Shown piece after piece: positions 43,967-54,930 of a DNA stretch of 64,000 nt; the stretch's first letter is position 1; every line of letters begins with the position of its first letter. A program made the translations under genes and the position numbers. The stretch comes from STC-113 sp964618565 (lineage in GTDB: Bacteria > Patescibacteriota > Gracilibacteria > BD1-5 > UBA2023), in assembly GCA_964618565.1 (NCBI GenBank), contig CAZUBA010000003.1, forward strand, positions 1 to 64,000. Reading direction: 5' to 3'. The notes under the pieces were generated by a model. The model saw only the letters and a list, made by a program, of their open reading frames with translations, was not told the DNA's origin and made no database searches.

Positions 43967-44718
43967 TATGATTTTTTAAAGAATTTATTTTTGAATTCGT
44001 CAAAAGTTATATCCTCATCTTTAAGAGTTTCAAACATTTGTTTCTTTACTTCAAGATCAATTGAATAAAAATCCTTGATCGTCTGCAGAGAATGAGGAAG
44101 GATTTTTCTTGAGTAGGGCGATATCAATACCTGCTTTTCTATGTTCATCAGGAACTTAAAGTATCATTTTTCAACTTTTGTAAAAAAATCATCTACGCTC
44201 ACTTTTAATTCAAGTGCAAAAAGCGGTCAATAATATAAGAAGCTTTCTATTCATTTTCATATATATCAAATATCAAAATCTGATAAGATTACAGAATATC
44301 TGTTAGTCCTTTTTCATCTTTCTTTAAACACTGTTCCCATCACAGCATTTCTCACAATTGAATAATCTATTATAAAATCTCTATCTTTCTCTTGAATCTT
44401 TTCTAGAGCTTCCTGAAGAAGGCTGAGTGAAATGAATTCATCAAGAGGATGGGCTATTCAGGTATGTCATGCATCATGAAACAATCCTGCAACAAGCATG
44501 GATCTTAATTCTAAGGCTGAAAATATATCTCAAGGCAATTCAAGCACATAACTTGAGACATTAAGCGCGTGCAAGAAATTATGAAAAGGATTGGCAGGAT
44601 ATAATTTTCTGGCTTCATCAATAACTTCCTTTGTAACCAGTCATGAATCAAGTATATTATTTTCTAGGATTTTCTCCTGTCTTTTCTTCTCAATAAAAAT
44701 CATTTCCTGCATTGACAT
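43966..44718 (-). CDS. class I cyclic-nucleotide phosphodiesterase-like HD protein
   Basis: This 250-residue protein contains PFHNFLHALNV followed by LVAGLFHDAGHTGIAHPLDE. This is the order and spacing of the class I 3',5'-cyclic nucleotide phosphodiesterase metal site (HN-x2-HA, then HD-x2-H-x-G). These enzymes are HD-superfamily and bind two divalent metals. They are best known from eukaryotes, with scattered bacterial members. The downstream DFDIG aspartate could complete the metal set. A cyclic-nucleotide-binding protein lies immediately upstream, and patatin is translationally coupled downstream. cAMP or cGMP turnover is therefore plausible but unproven. Confidence 0.78.
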
Positions 44719-44787
44719 GTTTTTATTTTTAATAAATATCCTGATTATATAAACAAAATACTTCAAGTAAAGAGAATCTGCCTAAAA

Positions 44788-44822
44788 AGCAAACAAGTGC
44801 CCGAATCGGCACTTGTTTTTTT
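44788..44822. terminator. terminator of the cNMP-binding gene
   Basis: AACAAGTGCC-CGAAT-CGGCACTTGTT hairpin with flanking T-runs, between the cNMP-binding gene and the phosphodiesterase-like gene. Confidence 0.85.
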
Positions 44823-44841
44823 ATCTCCTTTTGCTTTTGGA

Positions 44842-45231
44842 TTATCTCAGATTGTATCTGCCTTGTTCCATGTTTGACCTGTTCCGAAGTTCAGCCAGCT
44901 CTCGTAAAAGCCTTTTTTCCTCATCAAGCAGAGCGTCATAACTGACTCTTCTGAAGAAAATTCTTGTCCTTGACTTCACACATGCTACGCTTTTGCCGAA
45001 AAGAAGCGACATCTCACCGACGACCGCGGGTGCCGGAAAAGATGATACCTTCTTATCTCGGATGAACACCTCAACTTCACCTTCTTCAATAAGGAAAATC
45101 TGTTCAACAGAAGTTCCCTCCTCGATAAGGATGTTGTCTTCTTCAAAAGATTCGATCGGAGCATTTGCAGCTGAACCTTTTAAAAGAAGATCACTCAATT
45201 TCAGAACCTGATCATGTGAATTTTTAGCCAT
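44842..45231 (-). CDS. cyclic-nucleotide-binding domain protein, standard-code-like
   Basis: This 129-residue protein is essentially one cNMP-binding beta-roll (DNILIEEGTSVEQIFLIEEG; APAVVGEMSLLFGKSVACVKS) with a short C-terminal helix. The phosphate cassette is altered: GEMSLLFGKSVACVKS lacks the Arg that contacts the cyclic phosphate, so ligand binding is uncertain. All six glycines are GGN and none is UGA, and the ATG is preceded by AGAGGTG, a real Shine-Dalgarno site. Both differ from almost every neighbour. It may be a recent acquisition from a standard-code bacterium. Confidence 0.85.
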   Translation of the reverse strand: MAKNSHDQVLKLSDLLLKGSAANAPIESFEEDNILIEEGTSVEQIFLIEEGEVEVFIRDKKVSSFPAPAVVGEMSLLFGKSVACVKSRTRIFFRRVSYDALLDEEKRLLRELAELRNRSNMEQGRYNLR

Positions 45232-45258
45232 GGCATCACCTCTTTATATTTGTTTTGC

Positions 45259-45999
45259 TTAAAGATTGTAAGTCCCCTCTTTTATGTCACTCACTATCAG
45301 TCAATCCTTAAAAGTTATGACTCTTTTTTTAAGCTTATTGACTATCTTATCATCATGCGTTGCTATTATTATTGTCTTTCCGGATCTGTTCAGCTCTAAT
45401 AATATTTTCATTATCTCATCGGCATTATGCGGATCCAGATTTCACGTCGGCTCATCTCAAAGTATCACGTCAGGATCATGTATGAGGGCTCTTGCAATAC
45501 CGACTCTCTGAGCCTCTCAACCAGAAAGCGTATCTATAAAATTATCTTTTTTGCTAAGAAGTCAGACTTGTGATAATACTTCCGGAACTCGTTGGATTAT
45601 CTGCTTGTCATTATAGCCAGATACCTCCATAGCAAAAGCCACATTCTCTCTGACCGTCTTGCTTTTCAGCAGCTTATAATCTTGGAAAACCACTCAAATG
45701 CTTCTTCTGAATTTAGTCAGTTCTTTTGAAGTATAAGTATATATATCATAACCTGAGCTGTCTAATATTTTTCAGGCTTTTGGAATCAAATCTCAAATAA
45801 GACACTTTATAAAACTTGTCTTCCCTGATCATGAATTTCAAATAAGGAAAACAAAATCTCAAGGTTTTATATCAAGATTTATGTTTTTAAGTATGTTCTT
45901 ATTGGAATATGCTATAGTAACATTCTCTGCTTTCAATTGCTGGTAATTTAAGGGCTTAATGATTTTTTTGAATGATAATGAAAAAGCTCTTTTTTGCAA
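45259..45999 (-). CDS. ftsE: FtsE-like ABC transporter ATPase
   Basis: This 246-residue ABC ATPase has Walker A GNSGSGKTS, Q-loop VVFQDYKLL, signature LSGGEAQRVG, Walker B DVILGDEPTGNLD and H-loop ATHD. The LLK..TVRENVAFAMEV segment is FtsE-like. FtsE with FtsX couples the division ring to peptidoglycan hydrolases. FtsX is not adjacent here, which is unusual. Walker B ends G-DEPT where L/A-DEPT is usual. No ATG is available: TTG at 45999, 15 nt after the preceding stop, is the likeliest start, with ATT or an internal TTG as alternatives. The preceding gene is a pilin. Confidence 0.85.
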
Positions 46000-46014
46000 A
46001 TCAGCTTTTTGGTA

Positions 46015-48252
46015 TTAATAAGGAGAAGTCGGCGGAGTGAAATTTTCTGTCCAACGTGCTATTCATTTTGAAATCCTGAATTCGTCCAAGAGTCAGTTCA
46101 TATTAAATCAGTCACTTGAAACACTCTCTCAAACTCTTGTCAAAGTAGCTCATGACGGTTTAGCAAAAGACATTGTTGAGCTTGTTCATATGATTATTCA
46201 ATTTTTAAAAACTCTGACTGTAGATCAATCATATGAAACTGCAGCATGATTATAATTTCAATCAGAAAACACGTCTCAAGTTATCATAATATTTTCAAGA
46301 GCACCTCAATTCCATGCTTGGAAATATGTATTTCATAAATATTGTCAAAATACATACTCGTGTCCGCTTGTGCCATTCCATCAAGCAAATCATCAGCCTC
46401 TATTTAAAAATATTTGATTTGATGTTGAGCTAGATTTTATCCAAAAATCTATTGTAAATGGCTCTCAGGAAAGTCATAAGTCAAATGAATTAGAGTCAAT
46501 GATATTGAGGTAATCTCAATTTCAATCAAATATCATTGCTCAATTTCAGAATTTGGGAGCGTATTGTGTTACATTTCAATTTGACGTTAGTGTCTTTTGA
46601 TTTACTGTGGAAGAATCAGTTATTGAATTTCAGCTTCAATCAAAATGGAGAAGCAGCACATCGTTTGCATCAGGAGTATATGGTGCTGTCGGCAATGCAT
46701 AATTTCAAGTAAAGCGCGCAACTCATTTTGAGATTCTGAGTTCATCGATATAACATTTTGGTCATCATACCTCATTTGACTGTCATATCCTGAAGACAGA
46801 ATTATCATTATATATGTTGACTCAAGTGAAATCTATTGAATTATCAAAAACTCAATCAACATATAAGCCTAAAGTGTTTCAACTCCTCACCAAAGCAACA
46901 TGATGCCATTTTCAGTCTGCAACTGCAATATTTCAATATAATCAGCTAGGCACACTTCCTACTCATAATCACCATTGAGAGCGCAGCTTTCAGCCACTGG
47001 TGACCAAGATTATTCAATAATGATAACTGGATCATCAGTTCCAAGTTCATTGGCCTAGGATATTTCAATTAGGATCTTTGGTATTAAGCCAGAAATCTAT
47101 AGAAAAACTTCCAGTTCAGAAATTCCAATCCTGAGAATCATTCATGCTAAGATTACTAGTTGATCATCCAAAATAACCAACTCATCAGAATCTACCTATC
47201 TGGTTAACATCTCAATTTGCAGTTATTGTCTTGCCGCTTGCAGAGCTATCAATGAATGCTGTTGAATTCGATAGGTTATCTCAATGTAGCAGCAATACAG
47301 TATTTGAATCAGGCAAAGAACTTCATCCTCATTCATTGCTTCAATTTTTGGAACCTGCATTTCACCCTAAATAGTTCTTTATGAGTCCAGCTCATATATC
47401 AGTCAATGCGGTACCTTCTGCAGAAACAATCTCTAGGACTTGATTTGTACTTATATTACTTCAAGTATAAGCGGCTTGCAATTTCTGCATCAATGCAGTT
47501 ATATCAGAGCCTCATAGCTTATCAGAACCTGTCGAATAGATTTGATCAGATTTATAATTTGCATAATTGTTGATTCATGGAAGGATTATAGTTCAAGAAT
47601 TGAATGTATTATTGAATACTATATTCTGTTGATTAGTCGGATTGATTCAGAATAATGTAGGGGTTGGCACATAATAATATGCTGATCAAGTCTGTACTTT
47701 CAGTGCTATTCAATTGTAGTTTCAAGAGATGTAGACATTAGTTCAAGTTCAACCTAATGCATTCGCATTAGGAGAATTGAGAATTGAGAACTGAGAGATG
47801 AGGAAATCCGATTCGAACGGATTATAACTTTTTTCAAATGATGTAGGATTCTCGAAGTTTCAGGCTACCTGGTATTCTCTTTTATTTGATGCAAGAGAAT
47901 AATCGTATTCCGAATCCTTAAAGGGATCCTTCACTTTCTTCGATAATGTCTTTTGTATTAGCTTATATGCAGTGTCTCATAATGTTCATTGGTTCCATAT
48001 TGTTCATCCTGAGTAAGTGAAAGATGTAGGATAATCAGGATCAGGATACAGTCAAGATCATACATTATACATCTCCATTCATTTCTTTATGGACGATATA
48101 TCAGAAAGGCGGGTGGAATCCCTGGCGCTTGAGGATTGCGAGGAGAAAGAGAGGAATGCTATAGTCGCGAGTATGGCAAGTATCACTATGACTACAATGA
48201 GCTCCACTAGGGTGAAGGCATGTAAATTAAGTTTATTTTTTGTGTTGATCAT
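46015..48252 (-). CDS. prepilin-like protein with two LamG domains
   Basis: This 745-residue protein has the class III prepilin signal: basic N-terminus, then A-FTLVELIVVIVILA with Glu5 and a hydrophobic stalk, and SARDS after it. Pilin head sequence runs to about residue 300. Two LamG/concanavalin-like domains follow, each opening with VLLLHxD and closing with (I/L)DE(L/F)RISKG-(V/I)AR. Most pilins are under 200 residues, so this is a pilin-adhesin fusion. LamG folds bind glycans or proteins. Dozens of glycines are UGA. It lies directly upstream of ftsE (15 nt) and is one of five related genes. Confidence 0.9.
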
Positions 48253-48398
48253 ATTGTTTAAATTAAATTTAATAAATAATTCCGATTGATTCTAATATAT
48301 GTTCACATTAAAATCAAAAAGATTTTAAAAAAACTTTCTTTTGCAAATTCAAAAAAAATATGCTAATATTCAAGAAGTATATCCTTATAACAACAACC

Positions 48399-48800
48399 AT
48401 GGCCAAAGACAATATTTATATTTTTGAAGGGCTTTCTAAAGAGGAAATTTCTTACTTCATATTAATGTCAGAAACCCAATATTTCAAAAAATGAGATAAA
48501 ATCATTGTAGAATGAGATACGTCTAATAATAAAGCTTACATTATAGAAAAATGAAGTGTTGAAGTTCATAAGGATTGAGAAAAAATAGCGACTCTATGAG
48601 AATGAGAGATTTTTTGAGAGATAGCTTTAATCATAAATGAGCCTAGAACAGCTACCGTTATGGCAAAAGATGATATTGAAGCATTGGTATTGAATAAAGA
48701 TGACTTTATCATGCTATACCAAAAATCCTGACAATATCAAGAAATCAAAGATAGGATACTTGAAAGAATAAGAAATAATTTCTACGGAATAAAAGAATAA
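48399..48800 (+). CDS. cyclic-nucleotide-binding domain protein
   Basis: This 133-residue protein is a cNMP-binding beta-roll with the phosphate-binding cassette FGEIALIINEPRTATVMA. The Glu and the R-T-A of canonical CAP-type domains are present, so it should bind cAMP or cGMP. The C-terminal helix has no DNA-binding or kinase domain attached. It uses UGA glycines freely, unlike the related protein at 44842-45231. It precedes rpsO by about 95 bp and probably has its own promoter. Confidence 0.87.
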
Positions 48801-48894
48801 TTTGATTTTTTTTAATGTTTTTATAAAATATGCGCACGTTTTCTGGTGTATGTACCGGATTACAATTATATATTTTTAATCATATACATACCAT

Positions 48895-49158
48895 ATGGAA
48901 AGAAAGAACAAGAAAGAACTTATGGACAAGTTCGCAACTCATAAAGGAGATACTGGTTCTCCTGAGGTACAAATCGCAATTCTTACTACAAGAATCGAAA
49001 ACCTTAAAAACCACCTTGAAATGCATAAAAAAGATAACCACTCAAGAAGAGGTATCATGCTTATGGTTGCAAAAAGAAGAAAACTTCTTAATTACCTTAA
49101 GAGAAAAGGCCAAGAGAGATATGATGTTATCCTAGAAAAATTAAGCCTAAGAAAATAA
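48895..49158 (+). CDS. rpsO: 30S ribosomal protein S15
   Basis: This 87-residue protein has the S15 landmarks FATHKGDTGSPEVQIAILTTRIENL, HLEMHKKDNHSRRGIMLMVAKRRKLLNYL and a basic end. S15 binds the central domain of 16S rRNA early in 30S assembly. All four glycines are GGN with no UGA, although neighbours use UGA heavily. This may reflect high expression. A terminator follows. Confidence 0.98.
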   Translation: MERKNKKELMDKFATHKGDTGSPEVQIAILTTRIENLKNHLEMHKKDNHSRRGIMLMVAKRRKLLNYLKRKGQERYDVILEKLSLRK

Positions 49159-49165
49159 ACCGACA

Positions 49166-49197
49166 AAAACCCAGGAATAAAATCCTGGGTTTTTTTA
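49166..49197 (+). terminator. rpsO terminator
   Basis: AACCCAGGA-N5-TCCTGGGTT hairpin followed by T7, directly after rpsO. Confidence 0.92.
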
Positions 49198-49264
49198 TTA
49201 TTAGCAGAAAGAGATTTACTTTCAAAAAAACTCCATATAATATACAAAATAATTTACTTAAAAT

Positions 49265-50140
49265 ATGCGATATTATATATCATTAGGCTTATCATTGATC
49301 GTGCTTGCTTTAAGCTACTTTTTTTGGCAAAGCTCAACAGAAAAGATAAACAGCCTTGATATCTCTAAGATTGTTGATTTCAAAGATATCAATTTTGCAG
49401 GTGAAAAGACACCTATGGACAACCAACATTACTTCAATAGAGAAAAGCTCATAAGAGAGCTTAGTATCTCAAGATTTAATGTTTATCAATTTGTATTATA
49501 TCATAAAAGGGATTCCATATATTTCCCGTTAATAGAAAAAAAATTAAAAGAAGCCTGAATTCCAGAAGATTTCAAATATCTCGCAGTTGCAGAAAGCGGA
49601 TTGAAAAATGATGCATTATCTGATTCTAATGCTTGAGGAATATGGCAATTCATACCAGAAACAGGTACTAGATTCTGATTGACTATAAATGAAAAGATAG
49701 ACGAAAGATATAATTTTGAAAAAGAAACGGATGCTGCAATACGCTATTTCAAAAAGCTATATGAATATTTTAATGACTGGACTCTTGTCGCAGCAGCATT
49801 CAATAGATGAGAAAATTGATTAAGAAGAGCCCTAGAGGATCAAAAGGTAAAATCATATTACGATCTTTATCTTAATGAGGAAACATCAAGATATGTTTTT
49901 AGGATTCTTGCAATCAAGTATCTTATGGAAAATAGGTATAAGATATTCGACAGTTGAGAGCTTTGAGAAAAATTTGAGGCACCTAAAACAAAGGAAATCG
50001 AAGTTTGAAAAATTGATAACCTTAAAACTTGGTCAAATGAAAAATGATATATTTATGCAAATATAAAACAGCTTAATGTCTGGATAATATGAGATAGCCT
50101 TCCTGAATGAAAATGGGATTTAAAGGTTTTTGATTACTAG
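49265..50140 (+). CDS. lytic transglycosylase, MltD/SLT-like
   Basis: This 291-residue protein has an N-terminal membrane anchor (ISLGLSLIVLALSYFFW). The SLT-type catalytic region follows: FKYLAVAESGLKNDALSDSNAGGIWQFIPETG, with the catalytic Glu in AESG, then TLVAAAFNRGENGLRRA. Such enzymes cleave the glycan strand of peptidoglycan and give anhydromuropeptides. They often open the wall for pili or secretion machines, which fits the neighbouring pilin genes and T4SS parts. The tail lacks LysM repeats. Confidence 0.93.
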
Positions 50141-50155
50141 ATTAGGATATTTTTT

Positions 50156-50184
50156 GTAGAGATAAGGCAATGCCTTATCTCTAC
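50156..50184. terminator. bidirectional terminator
   Basis: A perfect palindrome (GTAGAGATAAGGCA and its complement with no loop) preceded by T5 and followed by AATTT. Confidence 0.8.
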
Positions 50185-50244
50185 AATTTAAACCTTGCCT
50201 TTTTGCTTAATCTGGATATATTCTCTTCATTGTAACAGCAAAAA

Positions 50245-50967
50245 ATGTCGATTAATTATTTTGATGAAATATTCTTCTCAAATTATCTAAGGAAAGATTC
50301 CTGAGATGAGGTTTTGGATGTTTGCCATAAGCACATAATTACTATTACAGATACGGTTGTGATTTGAATGTTTTTTTGGGTTATTCTTCCTGCTTTTTTT
50401 TATTACAACAATTCTTTCGCCTCAAGGGATTTCATACCATTTATGTTTTTTGAAGTCTACCTTTTTTTAACGTATATTTTTCTGATATATAAAATTTTTG
50501 ATTGGTACAATGATGTTTGGATCATCACAAATAAGTGAATTATTGATCTGGATTGGCAAATATTGAAAACAAATGTCGTATATATAGACTATAATGACGT
50601 AAAATGAATAGAGCTACGCCAGGATTCAGCATGGGATTGAATGTTGGGAAAATGAGATATTGCCATTCACCTGGAATGAGAATGAACAACTTTTGTATTA
50701 GAGGAGGCCAAAAACCCTAGTGAAGTGATTGGATATATACAATGAGTATTAGAAAATAAAGAAAAGAAGAAAAAGGAGAAGGACATTACTTTCAATGATA
50801 AGTTTTTTAATACCATAAAAGGTGTAATTAAGGATTATCTGGATAGGGAATGACTCCAGCCAGAAGATGATAATGAGGATGAGGATGCCGATTCTCCAGA
50901 AAAAATTGCTGCCGAAAAGGCTCTTCAGAAAAAATGAACGATAGATTTAAGAAATAACATCGGATAA
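50245..50967 (+). CDS. bPH-domain-like membrane protein
   Basis: This 240-residue protein has two membrane helices (residues 30-80) and then a beta-rich PH-like region (DVWIITNKGIIDLDGQILKT; VYIDYNDVKGIELRQDS; AIHLEGEGTTFVLEEAKNP). This is the layout of bacterial PH (DUF304/bPH) membrane proteins. The tail is acidic. Function is unknown. Its UAA overlaps the folD ATG by one base. Two similar proteins occur at 57953 and 59179. Confidence 0.72.
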
Positions 50968-51800
50968 TGATTCTAGATTGAAGAAAAGTTGCTTCGGGAA
51001 TTTATGATGACTTGAAAATCAAAATTTCCAAACTCAAGGAAAGGCCGTCTTTAGCGGCTGTTTTGGTCTGAAACAATCCTGCAAGCATATCATATATTAA
51101 ACAGAAGAAGAAATTCGCAGAATATGTTTGAATGGATTTTGTATTTATCGAGCTAAGCCTCAATATCACAGAAGAAGAATTGTTACTCATTATAGAAGAT
51201 TTGAACATAGACAAGAAAATTAGCGGATATATAGTTCAATTGCCCTTACCAAGCCATATTGATTCTCAGAAAATAATAGACAAGATAAGCCCCGAAAAAG
51301 ATGTAGATTGATTCACAAAAGAAAACATCGGTAAATTATTCTTATGAGAAGATGATGGAATGATAAGCTGTACTCCCAAATGAATAAAAAAACTTTTGGA
51401 TGAATACGGTATAGACTTGAACTGAAAGAATGTAACTATAATCGGAAAGAGCAATATTGTAGGAAAGCCCCTTTCACTTCTTTTCATCAATAATTCAGCA
51501 ACCGTGACAGTATGTAACAGCAGGACAAAGAATTTAAGCGAACATACCCTAAAATCTGACATTGTTGTGTCGGCCGCATGAATTCCGAATCTGGTCAAAA
51601 AAGAAATGATCAGTCCATGAACTGTGATAATTGATGTCGGTTTCAATAAGATTTGAGATAAGCTCGTGTGAGATTGTGATTTTGCAGAACTGGAGCCCGA
51701 TAATTATATCACTCCAGTCCCCTGATGAGTTGGCGCCATGACAGTTGCCATGCTTATAGAAAATACTTATTTAGCCCATTTGAATAACCTGCATGAATAA
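50967..51800 (+). CDS. folD: methylenetetrahydrofolate dehydrogenase/cyclohydrolase
   Basis: This 277-residue protein has the catalytic Tyr-Lys in ASISYIKQKKK, GYIVQLPLPSHID, the NADP-binding ITIIGKSNIVGKPLSLLF-type loop, and the closing PVPGGVGAMTVAMLIENT. FolD interconverts 5,10-methylene-, methenyl- and 10-formyl-THF in one-carbon metabolism. It is translationally coupled to the upstream bPH gene (TAATG) and overlaps the start of the small membrane protein gene downstream. Confidence 0.95.
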
Positions 51801-52035
51801 GAAAATATTTCTTTTCTGACTGAATATCTTTTCAATACTGCTGGCTTTTATGTTGGGTTTTATGTATGAGAAGAATATTCATATCCAAGAACTGAATAAA
51901 GAAGCATCAAAAAAATATGTGATTGAAATGAAACAGACAAAAACAAAGCTTGAGATAAGCAATCCTTACTCCAATATTGAAATCAATTTGAATTGAGAAT
52001 CCTTAAGCAGCAGCTGAATTGCCTTAGACAAATAA
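51793..52035 (+). CDS. small membrane-anchored hypothetical protein
   Basis: This 80-residue protein has one N-terminal helix (IFLFGLNIFSILLAFMLGFM) and a charged soluble tail. It overlaps the folD end by 8 bp and ends against a convergent pilin gene. No family is recognised. Confidence 0.68.
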
Positions 52036-53451
52036 TTATCTCACCAAAGCACTTACAGATTCCACTTCAAAATCAGAAAGAACCCTATTATACATTCTCA
52101 TTTCGTCAATTTTAAGGATTCATGTAAAGGCGTTGGTGGCTCAGATATCAATTTGTTTATTGCTGTCATAAAAGATCCCGTCTGGTGTATCGGTAAGGCT
52201 TCATGATCGATAATTCGCATGATCGGAAGGGAAAAATCATGTCTTATATTTATTGGTACCGATTATATTTCAATTGACATATGCAGAAATCTGGCTAGCT
52301 CACCTATTTCACACAAATGTTATGTTATGCCAAGAATTAGGCTGCAGGGTATGATTGAACTGACCATTTGTATATAGCATATTTCAGTTTGCCTGAACTC
52401 ATCATTCATATTCCAGACAATTTGTTCATAAATCAACTACAAACCATCTGCTCGGATAACTGTATGCGTTGGAAATGACTCTTGTATATCAAGCTCAGCA
52501 TCCGCCGGCTCAAAGGGCTCAAGAGTAATAAAGATTGAAAGATAAGGTATAATCTCACGCTCAATAATCCACGATGCTTCATGACATTATCCTTGTAAAC
52601 TGTCATGCGCTGAAATCAAGATTTCATCAAATGGGACCAGTGTTCCAAGTCGGGAAATTCGGTCATATCAAAGTCATGTCATGCCCATTCATGCTCAAGT
52701 CGTTCACTCAAGTTCATGTTCATTCATCAAATCACCAATATCATACTATTCATCATCCGGAAATTCAAGATTTCAGCTTGATTCATGTTCATGTGACAAC
52801 TTCATCTTTTGAATAATATATGGTATAGGTGCTATCGGTATTGAGTATATCAATTCATGTATTGCTTAAGGATGAATATATAGGGTCTATAGATCAAGAT
52901 GTCATCAGTATTCATAATGAATCTCATCTTGTAATAAGATATCTTCAGCTATTTGATGCCGCACTGACTCAATCAAAAGACATGATAGGATTAAGTGAAA
53001 TTTCTGAATTTTGACTGTTCTCCAAAAATCAGACAAGCTGATATTTTGTCTTTTTGGAATTTGTTATATAGCTGAAATAATTCCCATCCAAGGGATCTTT
53101 TCATCCGTCTACAGAAATCTTGATCATTCTTGATGTCTGATCACCTACTATTCCCTGATATCTTATCGGGGTTCAGGATGCGGTGATTGAAATCATTTTG
53201 TCCGGAGTCGGATAGCTTCATCCTAAGGTAAAAAATATCGAAAGTCATTTTGAAATATTGGTAATATTTGCCAACCTGCCACTATCTCTGGCAGATGATG
53301 ATTGAGAAGAAAAACTCAGGAATGCGATGGTTGCAAGTATAGCCAATATGACTATGACTACAATCAGTTCTACTAGGGTGAAGGCCTTATTTGAGACATG
53401 GGCAGAATTAACTGTAATTGCCGGATGTTTTTCTGATGAATTACGTTCCAT
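52036..53451 (-). CDS. prepilin-like protein with LamG domain
   Basis: This 471-residue protein has the prepilin signal NKA-FTLVELIVVIVILA and then a pilin head to about residue 170. A LamG domain follows, ending in KIDEMRMYNRVLSDFEVESV. The processing site follows an unusually long 25-residue leader (MERNSSEKHP...). The stalk helix is almost identical to those of the other four pilins, while the C-terminal domain is diverged. It lies in tandem with the next two pilin genes, all on one strand ahead of the pilus ATPase. Confidence 0.9.
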
Positions 53452-53477
53452 AAATAAAAATTAACGGATAAAAATGA

Positions 53478-54908
53478 CTATTTAACAGAATTTGTCAGAG
53501 CTGAAATTTCTGAATCACTCAGAGCCCTGTTGTAAATTCTTATCTCGTCGATATCTCATGTGAACCTCCGTTTATTGCCATTATCGGCTCATATGATGAG
53601 GTCTCAGTTATTCTTGGTTGTTGATACGGAAATATCCGTAATGCCGGACCCGTATATTCCATTTTTATATAGATTTAAGTTAGAATTACTTTTTATGAAG
53701 ACATAATCATTATAAGAAGATTCATTATATGCAACGGTATCGTAAACTGCTGTGAGATTTACGGTATCATATCTTGCATAATACACCTTGTTCGGATTCG
53801 CATTATTCTGATTATTTAGCCTTACTACGAAAGGATATCATCATGATCACCATTTTTCCAAGATACAATTGTAATTAAACGAATAATTGGTATCCAGCTG
53901 ATTTGTGGCCATCTTCATCTTGATGTATACTGTATGATTTTCATTGTAATCAAAATTTACAGACTGTGGATTTATGACCTTTATCCAGTCATCCACCCCA
54001 TCGAAAGTCATCATTTTACCTGTTTTTCAATTTCCGATTGCTATTTTAGGTCATTGTCATGTGGAATTACAGCTTACCTGCGCTCATGAATTGTAGCAGA
54101 TTCAATTATTTCAATATTTACTGAGATCCTTGAGCACCATCAGGGCTCAGCTTGTGACAAGTGTTTCCATATCCCAATATGCAACTAAGGAGTTATCCAT
54201 TGAAGCAAGGCTTTTATCCTGCATCAGCTCAGGACTTCTTACAAGCATGTTACTGAATATTCATGTTCCGGTTGCAATCACAGCTGGTTCCTTTGTAAAC
54301 ACAACTTTGTATGATGATCCGCTGTTAGTGGTTACGAGATCTATATTGGCATTAGCAGTTTGCACCGGAACCATTGTAGTGCTGTTCAGAAGAATTCATA
54401 CTGAATCTCATTTCATGATTGAGTATCTTCAGCTGTAGCTTGATGGATCGGCGTTTGCCTCCTTGAGACTATTTCTTATAAGATCAGGACTGTAGCTCAA
54501 TGATTGGTTATTCCCATCTTCCAGGAATCAGAGGATCTGATACCTAGCCCGATTTGAATTGGTTGAGTATGTGTAGTAAACTTCCTTATCCAGAGGATCC
54601 TTTCATCAATTAGACAGCTTTATCATACTGAGAACTGATGTTCAGGCATATCATTGGTATCATACGATGGTTCAGGAAGCAGTAATGTCTATCTTAGAAT
54701 CGGGCAAGGGCAACTTACCTGCTATGGCATTGAATACCGATAGTCATTTGGCTATATTGCTCATGTCTGCCAATCTTGTAGAATCTCTGGCACTGGCAGA
54801 TTGAGAAGAAAAAGAAAGGAATGCGATGGTTGCAAGTATAGCCAATATGACTATGACTACTATCAGTTCTACTAGAGTGAATGCGTTATTGTTTTTACTT
54901 AGGTGCAT
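53478..54908 (-). CDS. prepilin-like protein with LamG domain
   Basis: This 476-residue protein opens MHLSKNNNA-FTLVELIVVIVILA, with pilin head and linker to about residue 250. A LamG domain follows, with MMTFDGVDDGIKV and the closing DIDEIRIYNRALSDSEISAL. It ends with UAG. The order stalk, head, LamG repeats that of 52036-53451. The gene is 22 bp from the following pilin gene, so the group is probably one transcript behind the pilus ATPase. Confidence 0.9.
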
Positions 54909-54930
54909 AAATAGTTTGCTTATTTTAATT

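Noticed and set aside
43157..44718. A complete CBASS operon
   Set aside because: Patatin and nucleotide signalling proteins are adjacent, but no CD-NTase motif (GS-x..D-x-D next to an effector) occurs nearby. The nucleotidyltransferase at 31041 is 12 kb away and small.
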